This document shows positions 1-11,539 of a DNA stretch of 64,000 nt, piece after piece. Source of the stretch: Sialis fuliginosa. Taxonomy: Eukaryota > Arthropoda > Insecta > Megaloptera > Sialidae. How positions within the stretch are numbered: the first letter of the stretch is position 1; every line of letters begins with the position of its first letter. The translations under genes and the position numbers were made by a program. The stretch covers positions 24,675,638 through 24,739,637 of the forward strand of contig OY540815.1 of the NCBI GenBank assembly GCA_961205875.1. The letters are read 5' to 3'. The notes under the pieces are model-generated. The model had not been told where the DNA came from. It searched no databases and saw nothing but the letters and a program-made list of their open reading frames with translations.

Positions 1-47
1 TTTGTATCAAAAAATATAATCTACTTATAGATTTGATAATACAATTA

Positions 48-355
48 TGTCCGGTATTATAAAGGAGCTAGCAAATTTGCTAGCTAGCAAGCACTTTCAA
101 CTGAGATATCAAACTTATATGACAGTTCTTTTGGAGTTTGTTGAAGACTTTGACAAGTTGTAGGTAAACACCAACGGTATTAAAACAGTGGTGATGTTAT
201 GAAAATTATTTTGTACGGTGAAAGATGCCAACTGTGTTACAATTAGTTGAAGTGTCACTGCTCTAAATTCCATAGATACTAGTACAGAATTAATACCCCA
301 TTTGAAAGTAATTGCTAGCTAGCAAATTTTGCTAGCTCCTTTATAATACCGGACA
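48..355 (+). mobile_element. PIF/Harbinger-like MITE, copy 1
   Basis: 308 bp with inverted termini TGTCCGGTATTATAAAGGAG / CTCCTTTATAATACCGGACA, flanked by TTA on both sides (45-47, 356-358). Subterminal GCTAGCAAATTTGCTAGC palindromes follow the TIRs. A 3-bp TWA duplication is characteristic of PIF/Harbinger elements. No coding capacity. Confidence 0.8.
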
Positions 356-358
356 TTA

Positions 359-607
359 GTATTATAAAAGAGCTAACAAATTGGTTAGCTTGCAAGCACT
401 TTCAAATGGGGTATTATTAATTCTGTACTAGTATCTATGGAATTTAGAGCAGTGACCCTTCAACTAATTGTAACACAGTTGGCGACTTTGACTGTACATT
501 TTCATAATATCACCACTGTTTTAATACCGTTGGTGTTTATTTACCACGCGCACGCGAAAATTATCAAACACTTCATGAAACATCAAGAGAACTGTCAGAT
601 AGGTTAG
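359..607 (-). mobile_element. PIF/Harbinger-like MITE, truncated inverted neighbour
   Basis: Directly abuts copy 1 and carries the same family in the opposite orientation. It starts at the TATTATAAAAGAGC part of the end (the TGTCCGG tip is missing). Its interior, such as CTGTACTAGTATCTATGGA, is the reverse complement of copy 1. It stops near the ACTGTCAGATAGGTTAG segment without the second end. Confidence 0.65.
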
Positions 608-609
608 AA

Positions 610-1240
610 AAAGTATTGAATTTTTAATATATTAATATTTTAATAAATCGATATTCTTCAAAATTAGAACGGACGCATCTACAACCGATTTAACTATAGA
701 GCATTCACAGACAGACAGACAGACATACATCATTGAGAAAATAATACAATTAAATATCCATAATAATTTCTAAGTTGTCTGGACGTCGAGAAAGTAATAA
801 ATAAATCTCTTAATTTAATATTCAGATTAAATAATAAACATAGTGAAAACGATTGTATTAAGTGGTCCATAAAGTAGACACCAACCAACCCCTCGATATA
901 AAAGAACTCCAAGTTCAGTCGCGAGTAAATCACCCCTTAATTGAATTACAGACACCCCCATGTAAGTACGAAACACAATAGTTAACAACAGAAACTATTT
1001 GGCGAGTGGATACAAAAAATAAAATAAAAACTCTAGCATGAATTATTTGTATTGTTATTGCTTCAATTTGTCTGGTTTAGCAAACAATAGTTACCAAGCA
1101 TTCATAAGTGTAATGTACTCTCTTCAAAGTACCTATTGTAATTATGGTGAAAATGGTAGAAGTTTACAGAAATCTTAACTTTATTATTGATTTTTGTAAA
1201 ACACGATTATTAAAAAAAAGTTACAATGCGCTAGTACCAA
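610..1240. other. intergene-like AT-rich stretch with LINE/SINE tail
   Basis: Contains a fragment ending in a GACAGACAGACAGACA run near 711-724, typical of retroposon 3' tails in insects. Otherwise AT-rich with nothing recognised. Confidence 0.4.
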
Positions 1241-1243
1241 ATA

Positions 1244-1712
1244 GGTAAAGGCCCCAGTTATGGCCGCTATAAGAGCAAGTTTTTGTATTAATGGGGCTGG
1301 TTTTTGTAATTCTCATCAACTCATATTACTAATAAAACAAGTAACTCTTTTTTTAATCAATTTAATTACAAAAGTCCGCAAATATAGTTTGTTTTTTTAA
1401 ATTGTGTTTATGTATTTTTCCCCAGTAATGGATAAAGTAAAACCAGTAATGAGCACACTTTTTAATGATAAGTACTACGACACAAAAGATATAAAAGAAA
1501 GAATCGTCAAATATGAAACAATGCAAAGCAGTTGCTATGATAATATAATAATTAATAAATAAATTATACTAATAATTAGTTTAAATGTCCACCATTTTGA
1601 CACCTATTGATCTCATGTCATCAAATCACGCTGTAAGACAGTTAAATGTATATAGATTAACTTACTATAATTTGCCATTACTGGGGTCCTTGTCAAGTCT
1701 GATGCCAGTACC
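1244..1712 (+). mobile_element. TA-MITE family A, copy 1
   Basis: Degenerate member of the dominant family. The left end reads GGTAAAGGCCCCAGTTATGG and the right end ATGCCAGTACC. The interior shares the motifs TTTAATCAATTTAATTAC and CACGCTGTAAGACAGTTAAA with the other copies. Confidence 0.75.
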
Positions 1713-2398
1713 ATAAATATAAACAAAATCCTTGCACAACCCTGCGCCATATTATAGAAAATAAATAAAACGAAACGGAATGGAAGGTGGTGAGGTCGGG
1801 CTGGGGGTGAAGAGAGGGGGGGGGGGGTGAAAGATATGATAGAAAAGCAAAATAAGGTATCCGTCTTCGAGGTCGTATTTCGTGATTATTCTTCGAAGCG
1901 ACGCAGCGGTGCGGAAGCAAGTGGAAGATGCTTGGTTTCGTTCACGTCTCTTGAAGACGACTGCGTTGTGGTGAGTGTGGGGGGGTAGGGGGGGGGGGGG
2001 GTGCACCACCCCGTGCTTGTTTGCCAAGGAGGGGGTGACGTAGGTTGGTTCGTGCATTTCGTTCTAAGACGACAACGATGTTGGCATGACAACACTGACA
2101 GAAATAAAGTAAGATGAAGATATTGCGTTCACTAATATATACTAGATATGTACATAGATGTACTTTACGTAGAGAGAATGTATGTAGATGTTACGAACCA
2201 ATTATTGTGAAGACAAGTCGACTACACAGAGAAGCTTTATAAAAACAATAACATTATAATGATGTTGTGACTTATCGATACATAGGTATATGTTTGTATA
2301 AACCAGACAGCGTTCAATTTGTTTTTATAAACATTTATAAAATCTGCTCCGAAACAATATTTTACAGAGATGTCTTTTTTATTTTAATAGAAGAGTAT
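1713..2398. other. non-coding stretch with two long G runs
   Basis: Holds G12 at 1816-1827 and G14 at 1988-2001 inside a purine-rich region. Predicted open frames here are proline/glycine artefacts of these runs. Nothing else recognised. Confidence 0.4.
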
Positions 2399-2400
2399 TA

Positions 2401-2960
2401 AGGTAAAGGCACCAGTTATTGCCGCTAGTAGAGCAAGTTTTCGGGTTTTTTTTTTATTAATGGGCTTGTTTTTTGTAATTCTCGTGAACTCGTGTTACTA
2501 ATAAAACAACTAACTCTTTATTTAATCAATTTAATTATCAAAGTCCGCAAATATAGTTTGTTTTTTAAATGATAGCCTTTTTATTTTGTTCTTGTTTTTT
2601 CTTTAGTAATGGATAAAGTAAAACCAGTAATGAGCACGCAGTGATGGACACTTGCTAATGATAAGTACTACGACACAAAATATATAAAAGAAATAATCGT
2701 CAAATTTGAAACAATGTAAAGCAGTTGCTATGATAATATAATAAGTAATAAATAAATTATACTAATAATTAGTTAAAATGTTCACGATTTTAACACCTAT
2801 TGGCTGATTGTTATCAAATCACGCTGTAAGACAGTTAAATGTATATAGATTAATATTCAGAAATGGTAGTAATCAAATATCAACAAATATTTCTAATTCA
2901 GTACATTTGATTAAAAATTTGCCATTACTGGGGTCCTTGTCAAGACTGGTGCCAGTACCT
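2401..2960 (+). mobile_element. TA-MITE family A, copy 2 (near full length)
   Basis: 560 bp flanked by TA (2399-2400, 2961-2962). Left end AGGTAAAGGCACCAGTTATT, right end AGACTGGTGCCAGTACCT. The interior has the shared GATAAGTACTACGACACAAA and TGCTATGATAATATAATAA motifs. No transposase is encoded. Confidence 0.85.
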
Positions 2961-3092
2961 TATAGCTTAGCTTACACTTTCAAACGCGGTATCAAACGTA
3001 AATACATATCTTTCACGTGGAAAAACATTTGTTATTAATTATTTTAATGCGTGGCAAAAAAAATCCTAAAAAAGAGCTTTTTTTGGAAGTCC

Positions 3093-3112
3093 CAACTGGG
3101 TCTGCCCCCTTA
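3093..3112. repeat. fragment shared with 15617-15640 (TTAA-type end)
   Basis: AACTGGGTCTGCCCCCTTAA is the reverse complement of the sequence at about 15618, where it reads TTAAGGGGGCAGACCCAGTT. A TTAA next to a G5/C5 end resembles a piggyBac-type terminus, but no partner end was found at either place. Confidence 0.35.
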
Positions 3113-3662
3113 ATAGAAAAAAACATTCTTTAAATTTTTCGACGTCTGTGTGCGATTTGGCGACATTCCGACATCCGCAACTACATTTATAACTAAGAGT
3201 GTTTTAACGACAGTAACAACAACAAAAATTCATCCCAAAGCTGTTGAAAGAATATCTGAAGCACCCATCCAAGTTTTTGTATCATCTCCCCCTCCCTCCT
3301 CGTACAATTTTATACAATACTTATGTATGTCACACTCAATTCAAGTATGCATATAGCGAAAAGAAATAGCACAGAAAACTTATGGCATATTTCAAATATA
3401 CTACACAGTCCTCAAATAAAGCCATCTAGCTCTTGCCATCGGTGAGAAACAAGGATCACTAGAACAAAAAATGTTGGGTGGTGTTTTTTCTTCTTCTTCG
3501 CAATCCCTTCAACTGTGTTGACATAATCCTGAAGGGATGAAGAGTGTGTGGAAATAAAGGAACAGCGGCACTGGTTCACGTGAAATTCTCAACGGGCGCA
3601 AAACGCTAGATGGAATTTTCTATACATTTTTTCATAGTTGGTAGTTTATATATACATATGTA

Positions 3663-4058
3663 CAGTCACCTGCATTAATGGTCTTGCAGTTTGTATTCAT
3701 TTTCGTTTATCACAAACTTAGTAGGCTCCTCCCATTTGTGCAATTATAATATTTAAATCATTTCTCCATGTATCAAACAAAGACAGATATTTAGAAATTC
3801 ATTTGCTAGATAAAGAACTACTCTTCGTTTATAATACATAGGTACTCATATATATTTGTGCAATTCAATTATTATGTAATCTATTGAAAATTGTATAAGT
3901 AAATTATGTGGCAATAAATATTTGATATTCCGAATTTTAGTTTTTAAATATATTAAACTTGATAGAAAAAGATAACCGATGATGTTTGTCTTTAAATTAG
4001 GAATCTGTTGTAAGCGATTCTAGCCTTTAGGGTGCTAGACGAGTTCTACAGGCGACTG
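3663..4058 (+). mobile_element. TA-flanked short-TIR MITE (Tc1/mariner-like)
   Basis: 396 bp between TA dinucleotides (3661-3662, 4059-4060). Ends are CAGTCACCTGCA and the inverted CAGTCGCCTGTA. Imperfect similarity continues further in (GTCTTGCA versus GTCTAGCA). TA|CAGT...ACTG|TA fits the IS630/Tc1/mariner pattern. No coding capacity. Confidence 0.55.
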
Positions 4059-4130
4059 TACATATATACATGTATATCGCATATCAACTGTGGCGTAACC
4101 GTGTGGAAGGGGGGGGGGGGGGGCATGACA

Positions 4131-4913
4131 TCCTTACCTTGGGTTGCATAAAGCAAAATTAATCACAATTAGTTAATCAGTTGTTTTCAAACGTCAATTC
4201 TAAAAAAACAATTACGGTTATGATATATTTTATAAAGTAAACAGATTAAGTTTAGAATTAACATTAATCATGGTTTGAAAACAACTGATTAACTAATTGT
4301 GGTTAATTTTGCTTTATGCAACCCGAGGTTAATATGTATAAAGCTCAACGTCTCTCTGTCTGTCTGTCTATCTGTCCGTTAGTGCGCTTAACACTCGAGA
4401 ACCACTTATCATATTTACGTGTTTTTATTTTAATTCATAGGTACGTTCTCTGGCCAGGTTATAGGCTATATTTTGTTACGTTAGGTAACATAACAATTAA
4501 GCAGTGACGATAATAGTAAATCAAGTCGGAAAAAAATTTGCCGTCGGCGCGCTATTTTTCAATACGCTGCCTAAACCGTTCAATATGGAACAAAATAATG
4601 TAGTAAAGAATTGTGTAGAATCAAAAGATCTACAATAAACTACTGGAAAAACGGAGAAACTGTGGTTTCTTAGTCACTTAAACTAAAAATCATCAGGAGC
4701 CTAACAGTTCCACAATAAAACATGTGTCGAGTGACATTGTTTTACTGTGGTTAAGGTGTATATTTTCAGTTTAAGTATCTACAATAAAGTCAGCGACACT
4801 TTTATATCTAAGCCACAATGACTGCTTTTTGTTACAAAGAAAATTAAAAATATTTGGGTTTTGTTTACATGGACTTATGACCTGCAAAACATTAATCCTT
4901 ATCGAAATAAATG
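4131..4913 (+). mobile_element. Helitron-like element, 5' part, carrying an inserted MITE
   Basis: Starts TCCTTA at 4131, is interrupted by a 192-bp MITE (4137-4328), and resumes at TTAATATGTATAAAGCTCAACG. After the usual CTGTCTGTCTGTC run the interior matches the elements at 12373 and 52859 (GGCCAGGTTATAGGC, AGCAGTGACGATAATAG). The 3' terminus is lost near 4913. Confidence 0.75.
4137..4328. mobile_element. 192-bp hairpin MITE with TTA duplication
   Basis: Ends read CCTTGGGTTGCATAAAGC and GCTTTATGCAACCCGAGG. Inverted similarity extends about 58 bp on each side (through CAACTGATTAACTAATTG). Flanked by TTA at 4134-4136 and 4329-4331. Removing it restores the Helitron 5' end seen intact at 52859, so the boundaries are firm. 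The 3-bp TTA target suggests a PIF/Harbinger-type MITE. Confidence 0.85.
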
Positions 4914-5590
4914 ATTTTTAGAATTTATTACCAAGTAAGTTCTTTGTAATAAATTCTTAAACATTGCCAAAACCGTCGTTTTTGGCACTTTTAGGTTACG
5001 AACACGTCAAAAACCTCAGAAATCACCTATTCAAGTAAAAACAGCAAAATTATATCGGCCTGTGTTATATATAGTTTTGTTAGTGCAATAAATAAATAAA
5101 TAAATAAAACACATACAATTGAGTGAGTGAGATAACAACACATAACCATCATCAGCAAGTACATAAATTCATAAAGAGAAAATTGTACGAACATCGCGCG
5201 CCAAGACAATTTAACAAATTCATTAAATTCACATTGCCGGCGTTTTCTTCGCGTCTCACATCCGAGCTCGTAAACCAGGTGTTCATAATTTTCCGACGAC
5301 TACGACGACGGTGTATATATCTCCCTTCTTCTTCGCCATTCCGCCCCCCCCCCCCTCCTAAGCCCCCGGCGGCGCACACAGTTTTCCTCTTCGGAAAGCG
5401 AGAATGTGAAAATTGCATTACGTCGAACCAAGAGAACGCTCTCTAAATCAGGTAATAAAATATCGATAATTCAAGCAGTATCTACCCCCCTAATACGTCC
5501 CCCGTACTCGCTAAAGACAGTGCTTGTTCATATTTTCGAGGAATAATTATTTTATACAAAAAAAAATGCAGGACATCAAAATTAATAAAT
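4914..5590. other. AT-rich stretch with a C12 run
   Basis: Includes a short palindrome GAATTTATTAC/GTAATAAATTC near 4920-4960, a (AATA)n patch near 5090, and C12 at 5344-5355 in a pyrimidine-rich zone. Open frames across it look like artefacts of the C/T run. Confidence 0.35.
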
Positions 5591-5594
5591 CTAT

Positions 5595-6110
5595 TTACGA
5601 TGTCAGTAACAAAATCACTGAAATTATGATTTTAAATAATGAAATAAGTTAAAACATTCTAAAAAATGTATTTATTCTTTTATTAAAAGCGAGATTAATA
5701 TGATTTTTGTTAAAATAAATACACAAAATACAGCAATCCGCCATGTTAGATAAAACACCATGACGTCACGGCTAAGTAAACATCATTTTTGTTTCATTAA
5801 TATCTGCACTGTTTATAAATTAATTTGTGATTTTAAATTATCAATTTGCTCAGTTTTGTTTTACCAAAACTAAAACCGAGAAACGTTAGCGATGGAACTT
5901 TGTTGACAAGGAGTGTTTACATAGGCGTGACGTCACAAATGCGCCATGACACCTGCGGGCGTTTTGGCGTCAAATTCAAAATTAGTTTTAAAAGAGTCAA
6001 TTTTTGTGATTAAACCTTTATTTTCTGCAGAAAAATATTTTTCTCGGAACGGCACATATTTTTTTATGCAAAATTTTCAAGATATACAAATTATATATTT
6101 TTTAAATCAG
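5595..6110 (-). repeat. repeat family C with TGACGTCA motifs, copy 1
   Basis: Reverse orientation relative to 11540-11945 and 34700-35105. Shares ATCACTGAAATTATGATTTT, CTCAGTTTTGTTTTACCAAAA and GCGTCAAATTCAAAATTAG. Holds two perfect TGACGTCA palindromes, in CCATGACGTCACGG (about 5758) and GCGTGACGTCACAAAT (about 5925). No TIRs identified. Confidence 0.75.
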
Positions 6111-6273
6111 TTTTAGAAGACGCCTATTTTGATACCTGTGATGATTTTTTGATATTATTTATTTTTTCCAGAATAGGCAGACAGTTTAACACATACATTA
6201 CAAATTTCAGTTTAATCGGTCCAACATTTTTCGAGTTTTTAACCGTCAAATTTATTTGATCTATATCAAAATA

Positions 6274-6799
6274 AGGTACTGGCAACAGTTATGGCTGCTA
6301 TAAGAGCAAAGTTTAATGTTTTTTGTAATTATCATGAACTCATGTTACTAAGAAAACATGTAACTCTTTATTAAATCAATTTAATTTCCAAAGTCCGCAA
6401 ATATTGTTTGTTTTTTAAAATTATAATCATTTATTTTGTTTATGTTTTTCTCCAGTAATGGTTAAAGTAAAACCAGTAATGAGCACGCAGTGATGGACAC
6501 TTGCTAATGATAAGTACTACGACACAAAAGATATAAAAGAAAGAATTATCAAATTTGAAACAATGTAAAGCAGTTGCTATGATAATATAATAATTAATAA
6601 ATAAATTATACTAATAATTAGTTTAAGTGTCCACCATTTTGACACCTATTGGCCTCATGTCATCAAATCACGCTGTAAGACAGTTAAATGTATATAGATT
6701 AATATTCAGAAATAGTAATAACAAATATTTCCAATTCAGTACATTTAATTTAAAAAATAGCCTTTCCTGGGGTCATATCCAAGACTGGTGCCAGTTCCT
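6274..6799 (+). mobile_element. TA-MITE family A, copy 3
   Basis: 526 bp flanked by TA. Ends AGGTACTGGCAACAGTTATG and AGACTGGTGCCAGTTCCT. Internal motifs as in the other copies. Non-coding. Confidence 0.85.
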
Positions 6800-6801
6800 T
6801 A

Positions 6802-8130
6802 ACACAGCAATTTTAACAAGAAAAACAAAACCCAAAGTGTAATAAATGTAATATTTTTCCGCACCACCGGTAAAGAACCTCTGGTATAGGAACTGATGCC
6901 GTTGCACCTAGCTCGCGTAACTAAATCCAAGACGTTCCAATTTAATTTCCCTGCATCTCCACACCGTTAACAACCGGTGAATTACACGCAACCCCAATTT
7001 GTAACGACGCGGGGTCTGGTTTCATCAACGAGAATTATATTTATCTTCAATCAGGTACTAGTTCTTTTTTACATTTATTTATCGAAGAACACCCCCTAAG
7101 CAAATTGAATTAAATTTTATTTTTGAGATTTAAATTACTTACAAATTTGGTTTCTGGGTGAAAGCCGCGTCAATCTGATAGTGTTATCGACAAATAACAC
7201 GACCAAATTGACGTGATTTACACCCAGAAGCCAAGATCCATATTTTAATTACTTTATAGTAAGTAAGTACATGTTTAAACGAATTTATATGGTCCAATAA
7301 AATTTTTAGTTATAATTGAATTTTACAATTAAAAAAATATTGGTTCCCATTAAAAAATTAAGACAAGGGCAGGTTGTACTTGTACAATTAGTCTTCCGTG
7401 CCATCAGCCCCCCCACAATTGAATTAATAAAAATGTGTACGGGCAAAAGTTGTCCCTTAGATCATGAGAAATATTTTTTGTTAAAAAACTTTTTACCAAC
7501 TATTTTACGTAAAAAAAAATCAACTTTATAGTAACTATTTCATTTAAAATATCAACTATTTTTCCAATCTCTAGTAATTACCTACATATAATTATTTCGT
7601 TTACAAATTTCTTAAAAATCATTCAACATAAAAGAAAATCATTCACAGTTTTGAATATCTCAATTCAAAACGTGAAAGAGGCACTCCTCTATTCATCCAA
7701 AAATAATAATCCTACGACCCTTTCTTGAGGAATTAAACTTCATTCGCAGAACAAATATATTTTTGACGATCCACTAACGTCTTACGCAAAAAGCTGCCTG
7801 CCTGTCATTAACCGCAGAAGAGATAGAATTTCCTAAAATATAATGTGAAATATTTTACATGCGGGAAGGTAGTAAGCACCCCCTCCCTCCCCCCACCCCA
7901 CCCCACCACTACTACAACATCTGACGAACCGCCGGGAAAGATAACGGCCCTTTGGAGCATCGTTCCCGAATATGTTCCCGTAAATTAATTAACCAAAAAT
8001 GCGTGCTGAGGGAATTTTCGATGCGAAAATTCGTTGTAAAATGAGCTATAAGAGAACTAGGGGTTGTTGCTATAAATACTGTAGGCATTTCTTGCAAGGT
8101 GTGCTAATTTAGCACGATTAATATATAAGA
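6802..8130. other. AT-rich stretch with one hairpin repeat
   Basis: Apart from the hairpin at 7145-7235 and a C/T-rich patch near 7880-7910, nothing was recognised. A few open frames of 60-71 codons occur, without similarity to known families. Confidence 0.35.
7145..7235. repeat. inverted repeat 'TTGGTTTCTGGGTG' family, copy 1
   Basis: TTTGGTTTCTGGGTGAAAGC and its inverted partner ACACCCAGAAGCCAAGATCC bracket a core with GCGTCAATCTGATAG / CAAATTGACGTGAT. Related copies lie at 21970-22135 and 54953-55070. Confidence 0.6.
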
Positions 8131-8131
8131 A

Positions 8132-8471
8132 ACTAGCTGCTACCCGCGGCTTCGCTCGCGTGGATTTCGAAACCCCCATCCCCATGATATTTTTTCCGCC
8201 GGATCGAATGAAACTAATTACAACCATTCATAGTTTTATTAAACATACCTCATAAGATCGATCCTGTTAATTATATATTGTTCACCCAAAGGATTTTTTT
8301 ATTTTCATAATCCATATCCACTACAGTATTATGTTGATATATATTAGAACTGTCACTTAGCACGCATCAAAACCATCTACAAAATCAAGTATCGTGTGAA
8401 GCCAACACACATTGAAACCATGGGATTCGAAGTAGCCTATGTCCTTTCTCAGAGTGCAAGCTATCTCCCTT
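8132..8471 (-). mobile_element. Helitron/SINE-like fragment
   Basis: Begins ACTAGCTGCTACCCGCGGCT, the reverse complement of a CTAGT-terminated end with a GC-rich hairpin. It ends with GAAGTAGCCTATGTCCTTTC and CAAGCTATCTCCCT, the widespread insect repeat tail. Its internal end abuts family A copy 4. Confidence 0.55.
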
Positions 8472-8818
8472 ATAAAGTAAAACCAGTAATGAGCACGCAG
8501 TGATGGACACTTGCTAATGATAAGTACTACGACACAAAAGATATAAAAAAGAATCTTCAAATTTGAAACATTGTAAAGCAGTTTCTATGATAATATAATA
8601 ATTAATAAATAAATTATACTAATAATTAGTTAAAATGTCCACCATTTTGACACCTATTGGCCTCATGTGATCAAATCACGCTGTAAGGCAGTTAAATGTA
8701 TATAGATTAATATATATAAATGGTAATAATCAAATATCAACAAATATTTCTAATTCAGCACATTTAATTTAAAAATAACCATTACTGGGGGTTATATCTT
8801 AGACTGGTGCCAGTACTT
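8472..8818 (+). mobile_element. TA-MITE family A, copy 4 (left end missing)
   Basis: Starts inside the family at ATAAAGTAAAACCAGTAATG and ends at AGACTGGTGCCAGTACTT followed by TA. The left half was lost at the junction with the preceding repeat. Confidence 0.75.
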
Positions 8819-8820
8819 TA

Positions 8821-9371
8821 TAATAAAAAAATTGATAATTCTATTAATACATTAAACTTTAAATAATATACATATATAAATTAATCAATGTATCAGCTTT
8901 AAAAATTAATTCAACATTGTGAATAAATCAACCGGATATTTTACTTCGTCTTCTTCCACCCCATCCACTCGTCGGTTAACACCCCCCCCCCAACCCTCCC
9001 TCTCTTTTAACAACCGCCCCCTACGTTTCCTACTCTGGCGGTATCCGAGATACGTGATGGAAATTAAAATCTCAAGAGGCGTTGGAGAATTCTCAAGAAG
9101 GTATCGTCGTCACCAAGAGGAGGTGAAGTGTGCCTCCAGCCTCCTCCGCTCCAGTTCTCCCCCCCTTCCCCCCTCCCTCTTAGTACTCACTCATCCAGTG
9201 TGACCTCAAGTTGATGTAAGAGGAGTGTATAAGAACGGAGAAGAATTTAAATGAATGGCAAAAGTGATTCGTCCGTGTTGAATATTATTACTGGAAAAAT
9301 CAGTTTTATTTATGATTTCTAAGAACGGTCTGTATTAAGAATATATCGAATATATAATTTTAAAAAATATA
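8821..9371. other. non-coding stretch with a C10 run
   Basis: C10 at 8982-8991 lies in a pyrimidine-rich segment. The 94-codon frame over 8919-9203 is rich in P/S/R and looks like an artefact of composition. Nothing recognised. Confidence 0.35.
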
Positions 9372-9373
9372 TA

Positions 9374-9720
9374 AGGTACCGGCACCAGTTATGGCCGCTA
9401 TAAGAGCCACGTTTATTGTTTTTCATGAATTCACGTTACTAATAAAACAAGTAACTCTTTATTTAATCAATTTAATTACCAAAGTTCGCAAATATAGTTT
9501 GTTTTTTTAAATTTTGTTTATGTTTTTTCTCCAGTAATGGATAAAGTAAAACCAGTAATGAGCACGCTGTGATGGACACTTGCTAATGATAAGTACTACG
9601 ACACAAAAGATATAAAAGAAAGAATCGTCAAATTTGAAACAATGTAAAGCAGTTGCTATGAAAATATAATTATAATTATAATAAAAATAATTAGTTTAAA
9701 TGTCCACCATTTTGACACCT
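9374..9720 (+). mobile_element. TA-MITE family A, copy 5 (right end missing)
   Basis: Starts AGGTACCGGCACCAGTTATG after TA and runs to CCACCATTTTGACACCTTTT, where the right third is replaced by an inverted fragment of the same family. Confidence 0.75.
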
Positions 9721-9737
9721 TTTGTATTTCATTTTGT

Positions 9738-9835
9738 AATGCCCATTATTGGAGAAAAAACAAACAAAATAAAACGCTATACTTGAAAAAAACAAACCAT
9801 ATTTGTGGAATTTGGTAATTAAATTTATATAATTT
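9738..9835 (-). mobile_element. TA-MITE family A, inverted internal fragment
   Basis: Reads TAATGCCCATTATTGGAG, AAAACAAACAAAATAAAA and TTTGGTAATTAAATTTAT. This is the reverse complement of the family's central part, joined to copy 5. Confidence 0.6.
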
Positions 9836-10364
9836 AAAAAAATGTTCCCACATTATTTTTATTTTTTTTTGGAAGGGAGAAGGGTATTTTCTACAAATCC
9901 CCCCTCTTGGAAAATTTTCGTCAGACGCTCCTGGTCCATCAAACACTAGCATATCTTTCATTAAATATTCCAATATTTTTCTTCGAAACTACAATTCGCA
10001 AGAAAACTCCACCCCAAAGGTTCGACTATCGACACCAGACTGTCTCTCTAATTACGCTACTACCCCCCCCCCCCCCCCTCTACAAAAACACCCACGCCGA
10101 TTTTTAAATAATTGAGCTCTCGCTAAAAACGCCGCCCTCTACGACTCAACTTGTTTTTTATCTTTCTTTCTTTACTTCACCTTTTTTGTCGAGAATTTCT
10201 TATTGTTCGGCGAACTACTTTGCACAGACAAAGCCTCGTCGCTTTAAAATTTAAATGAGCGTGTTCGCTTGACGAGAAGTAGCTGCAAATATATTGTTAT
10301 TCGTCAATCTTTATGTTTTTAATAAGATTAAAATATTTGTGTTTTTTTTTTCTTTTGTTTGTAG

Positions 10365-10660
10365 ACATTGTAAGCAACTACAAATCACACAACCTTGGGG
10401 CTAGTCTTAAAATGTGCGTTATATAATCTACTTTTGCGTATTGAAATTTCACATCTTTCTGAAAAATCATTTAGAAGTTACAGCCTTTTAAGTAAAGTAC
10501 ACTTTTCCAAGTACTTACTTGACTTAAGTGATGTAACTACTAAACGACCTATCGAAATGATTTGAAATTTTAATACGTGAAACTAGATTATATAACGAAC
10601 ATTTCAACACCATTCTGACGTTTCTATGATTTACAGTTCCAGAGTTCTATGTCAATATAT
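10365..10660. repeat. repeat family D, head-to-head palindrome
   Basis: The left arm has CTACAAATCACACAACCTTG and TATAATCTACTTTTGCGTAT. The right arm is the inverted equivalent, ending TTCCAGAGTTCTATGTC. The centre is near 10510. The same unit occurs in direct pairs near 16950/17300, 28575/28740 and 45916/46105. Confidence 0.65.
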
Positions 10661-10684
10661 ACAAAATAATTGCGAGCTGTTTTA

Positions 10685-10951
10685 GCACCAAATCAATATG
10701 TACATTTAAGTTATTCCATATGACTTAAACAAAATTAAGTTGGATAAAATATATTAGCATATCACATGCCTCTATTCATATACAGATAATTCGCAGCAAT
10801 TAAAACACACGTGAAACTAATAACGTTAACAGATTTTGTTTGTTGCACTACTAGCATCTGATTTTTAAGGAAATATTGTGAATTAATATCCATATAATAG
10901 AAAACAACACGAATTATAAAAATTGGTGTGTACACGGAGGGCGTTAATGGG
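10685..10951 (+). mobile_element. piggyBac-like MITE, right part
   Basis: Ends GGGCGTTAATGGG followed by TTAA (10952-10955), identical to the right end of the full copy at 50556-51003. Interior motifs (TATCACATGCCTCTATTCAT, GCAGCAATTAAAACAC) match. The left end is missing. Confidence 0.7.
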
Positions 10952-10955
10952 TTAA

Positions 10956-11539
10956 TATACATATCATTATTTTTATGAACGATGAAATATCAATATAAGT
11001 ATTTGTTATTAATTATGATCGCGTTTTCAAAATCGCATTATTTAACGATAATCCAATACTGTAGATTCGACACACGAGGGAAAAACACAACAAAAATAAC
11101 AGCGTACCCTAATCGGGTCTGGAATTCCCGGTAAGCCCCTATAAAATGTCTGTCTGACGACGAGCGAAAATAATAATTGAGTTTTTCATTCGGTGAAAAT
11201 TCAATAATGCTTCTTTTCAGTTCCGCAGCATGAATGTCATCAAATTGGTTCAAAACACCGTAGGGGATTCAACAACGGACATAGGGGAAGGAGGGGGGGG
11301 GGTACAGTGATATGGGCTGGGTACATCGTAGAAATTGAATTAGCACAAAACACAAATGAAATTCTGAGAGAGAGAAACTCTTTGTTTATTAAATGCCAAT
11401 TATTTTATTTATTTTTTTTTATCTTGAACTATTCGTAAAAATGTTGAATATTAAAAACTGTGACTGACTTATTTAATAAAAGATAAACACACTGTTAATT
11501 TCTGAAACGAAAAAAAAATCTTACGTGTCTCCTATTTCC
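10956..11539. other. non-coding stretch with a G10 run
   Basis: G10 at 11293-11302. The rest is AT-rich single-copy-looking sequence with no recognised feature. Confidence 0.35.

Noticed and set aside
710..724. GACAGACAGA tracts as possible CRISPR or regulatory arrays
   Set aside because: Simple tetranucleotide tails found throughout the window at retroposon and Helitron ends. No spacer structure.
1752..2095. Overlapping minus-strand frames rich in proline
   Set aside because: They translate the complement of G12 and G14 runs and shift frame around them. No family similarity or splice context.
2808..3038. Frames at 2808-3038 and 6627-6842 with similar proteins (SNHAVRQLNVYRL)
   Set aside because: The similarity comes from both being inside family A MITE copies. 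Other copies break the frame.
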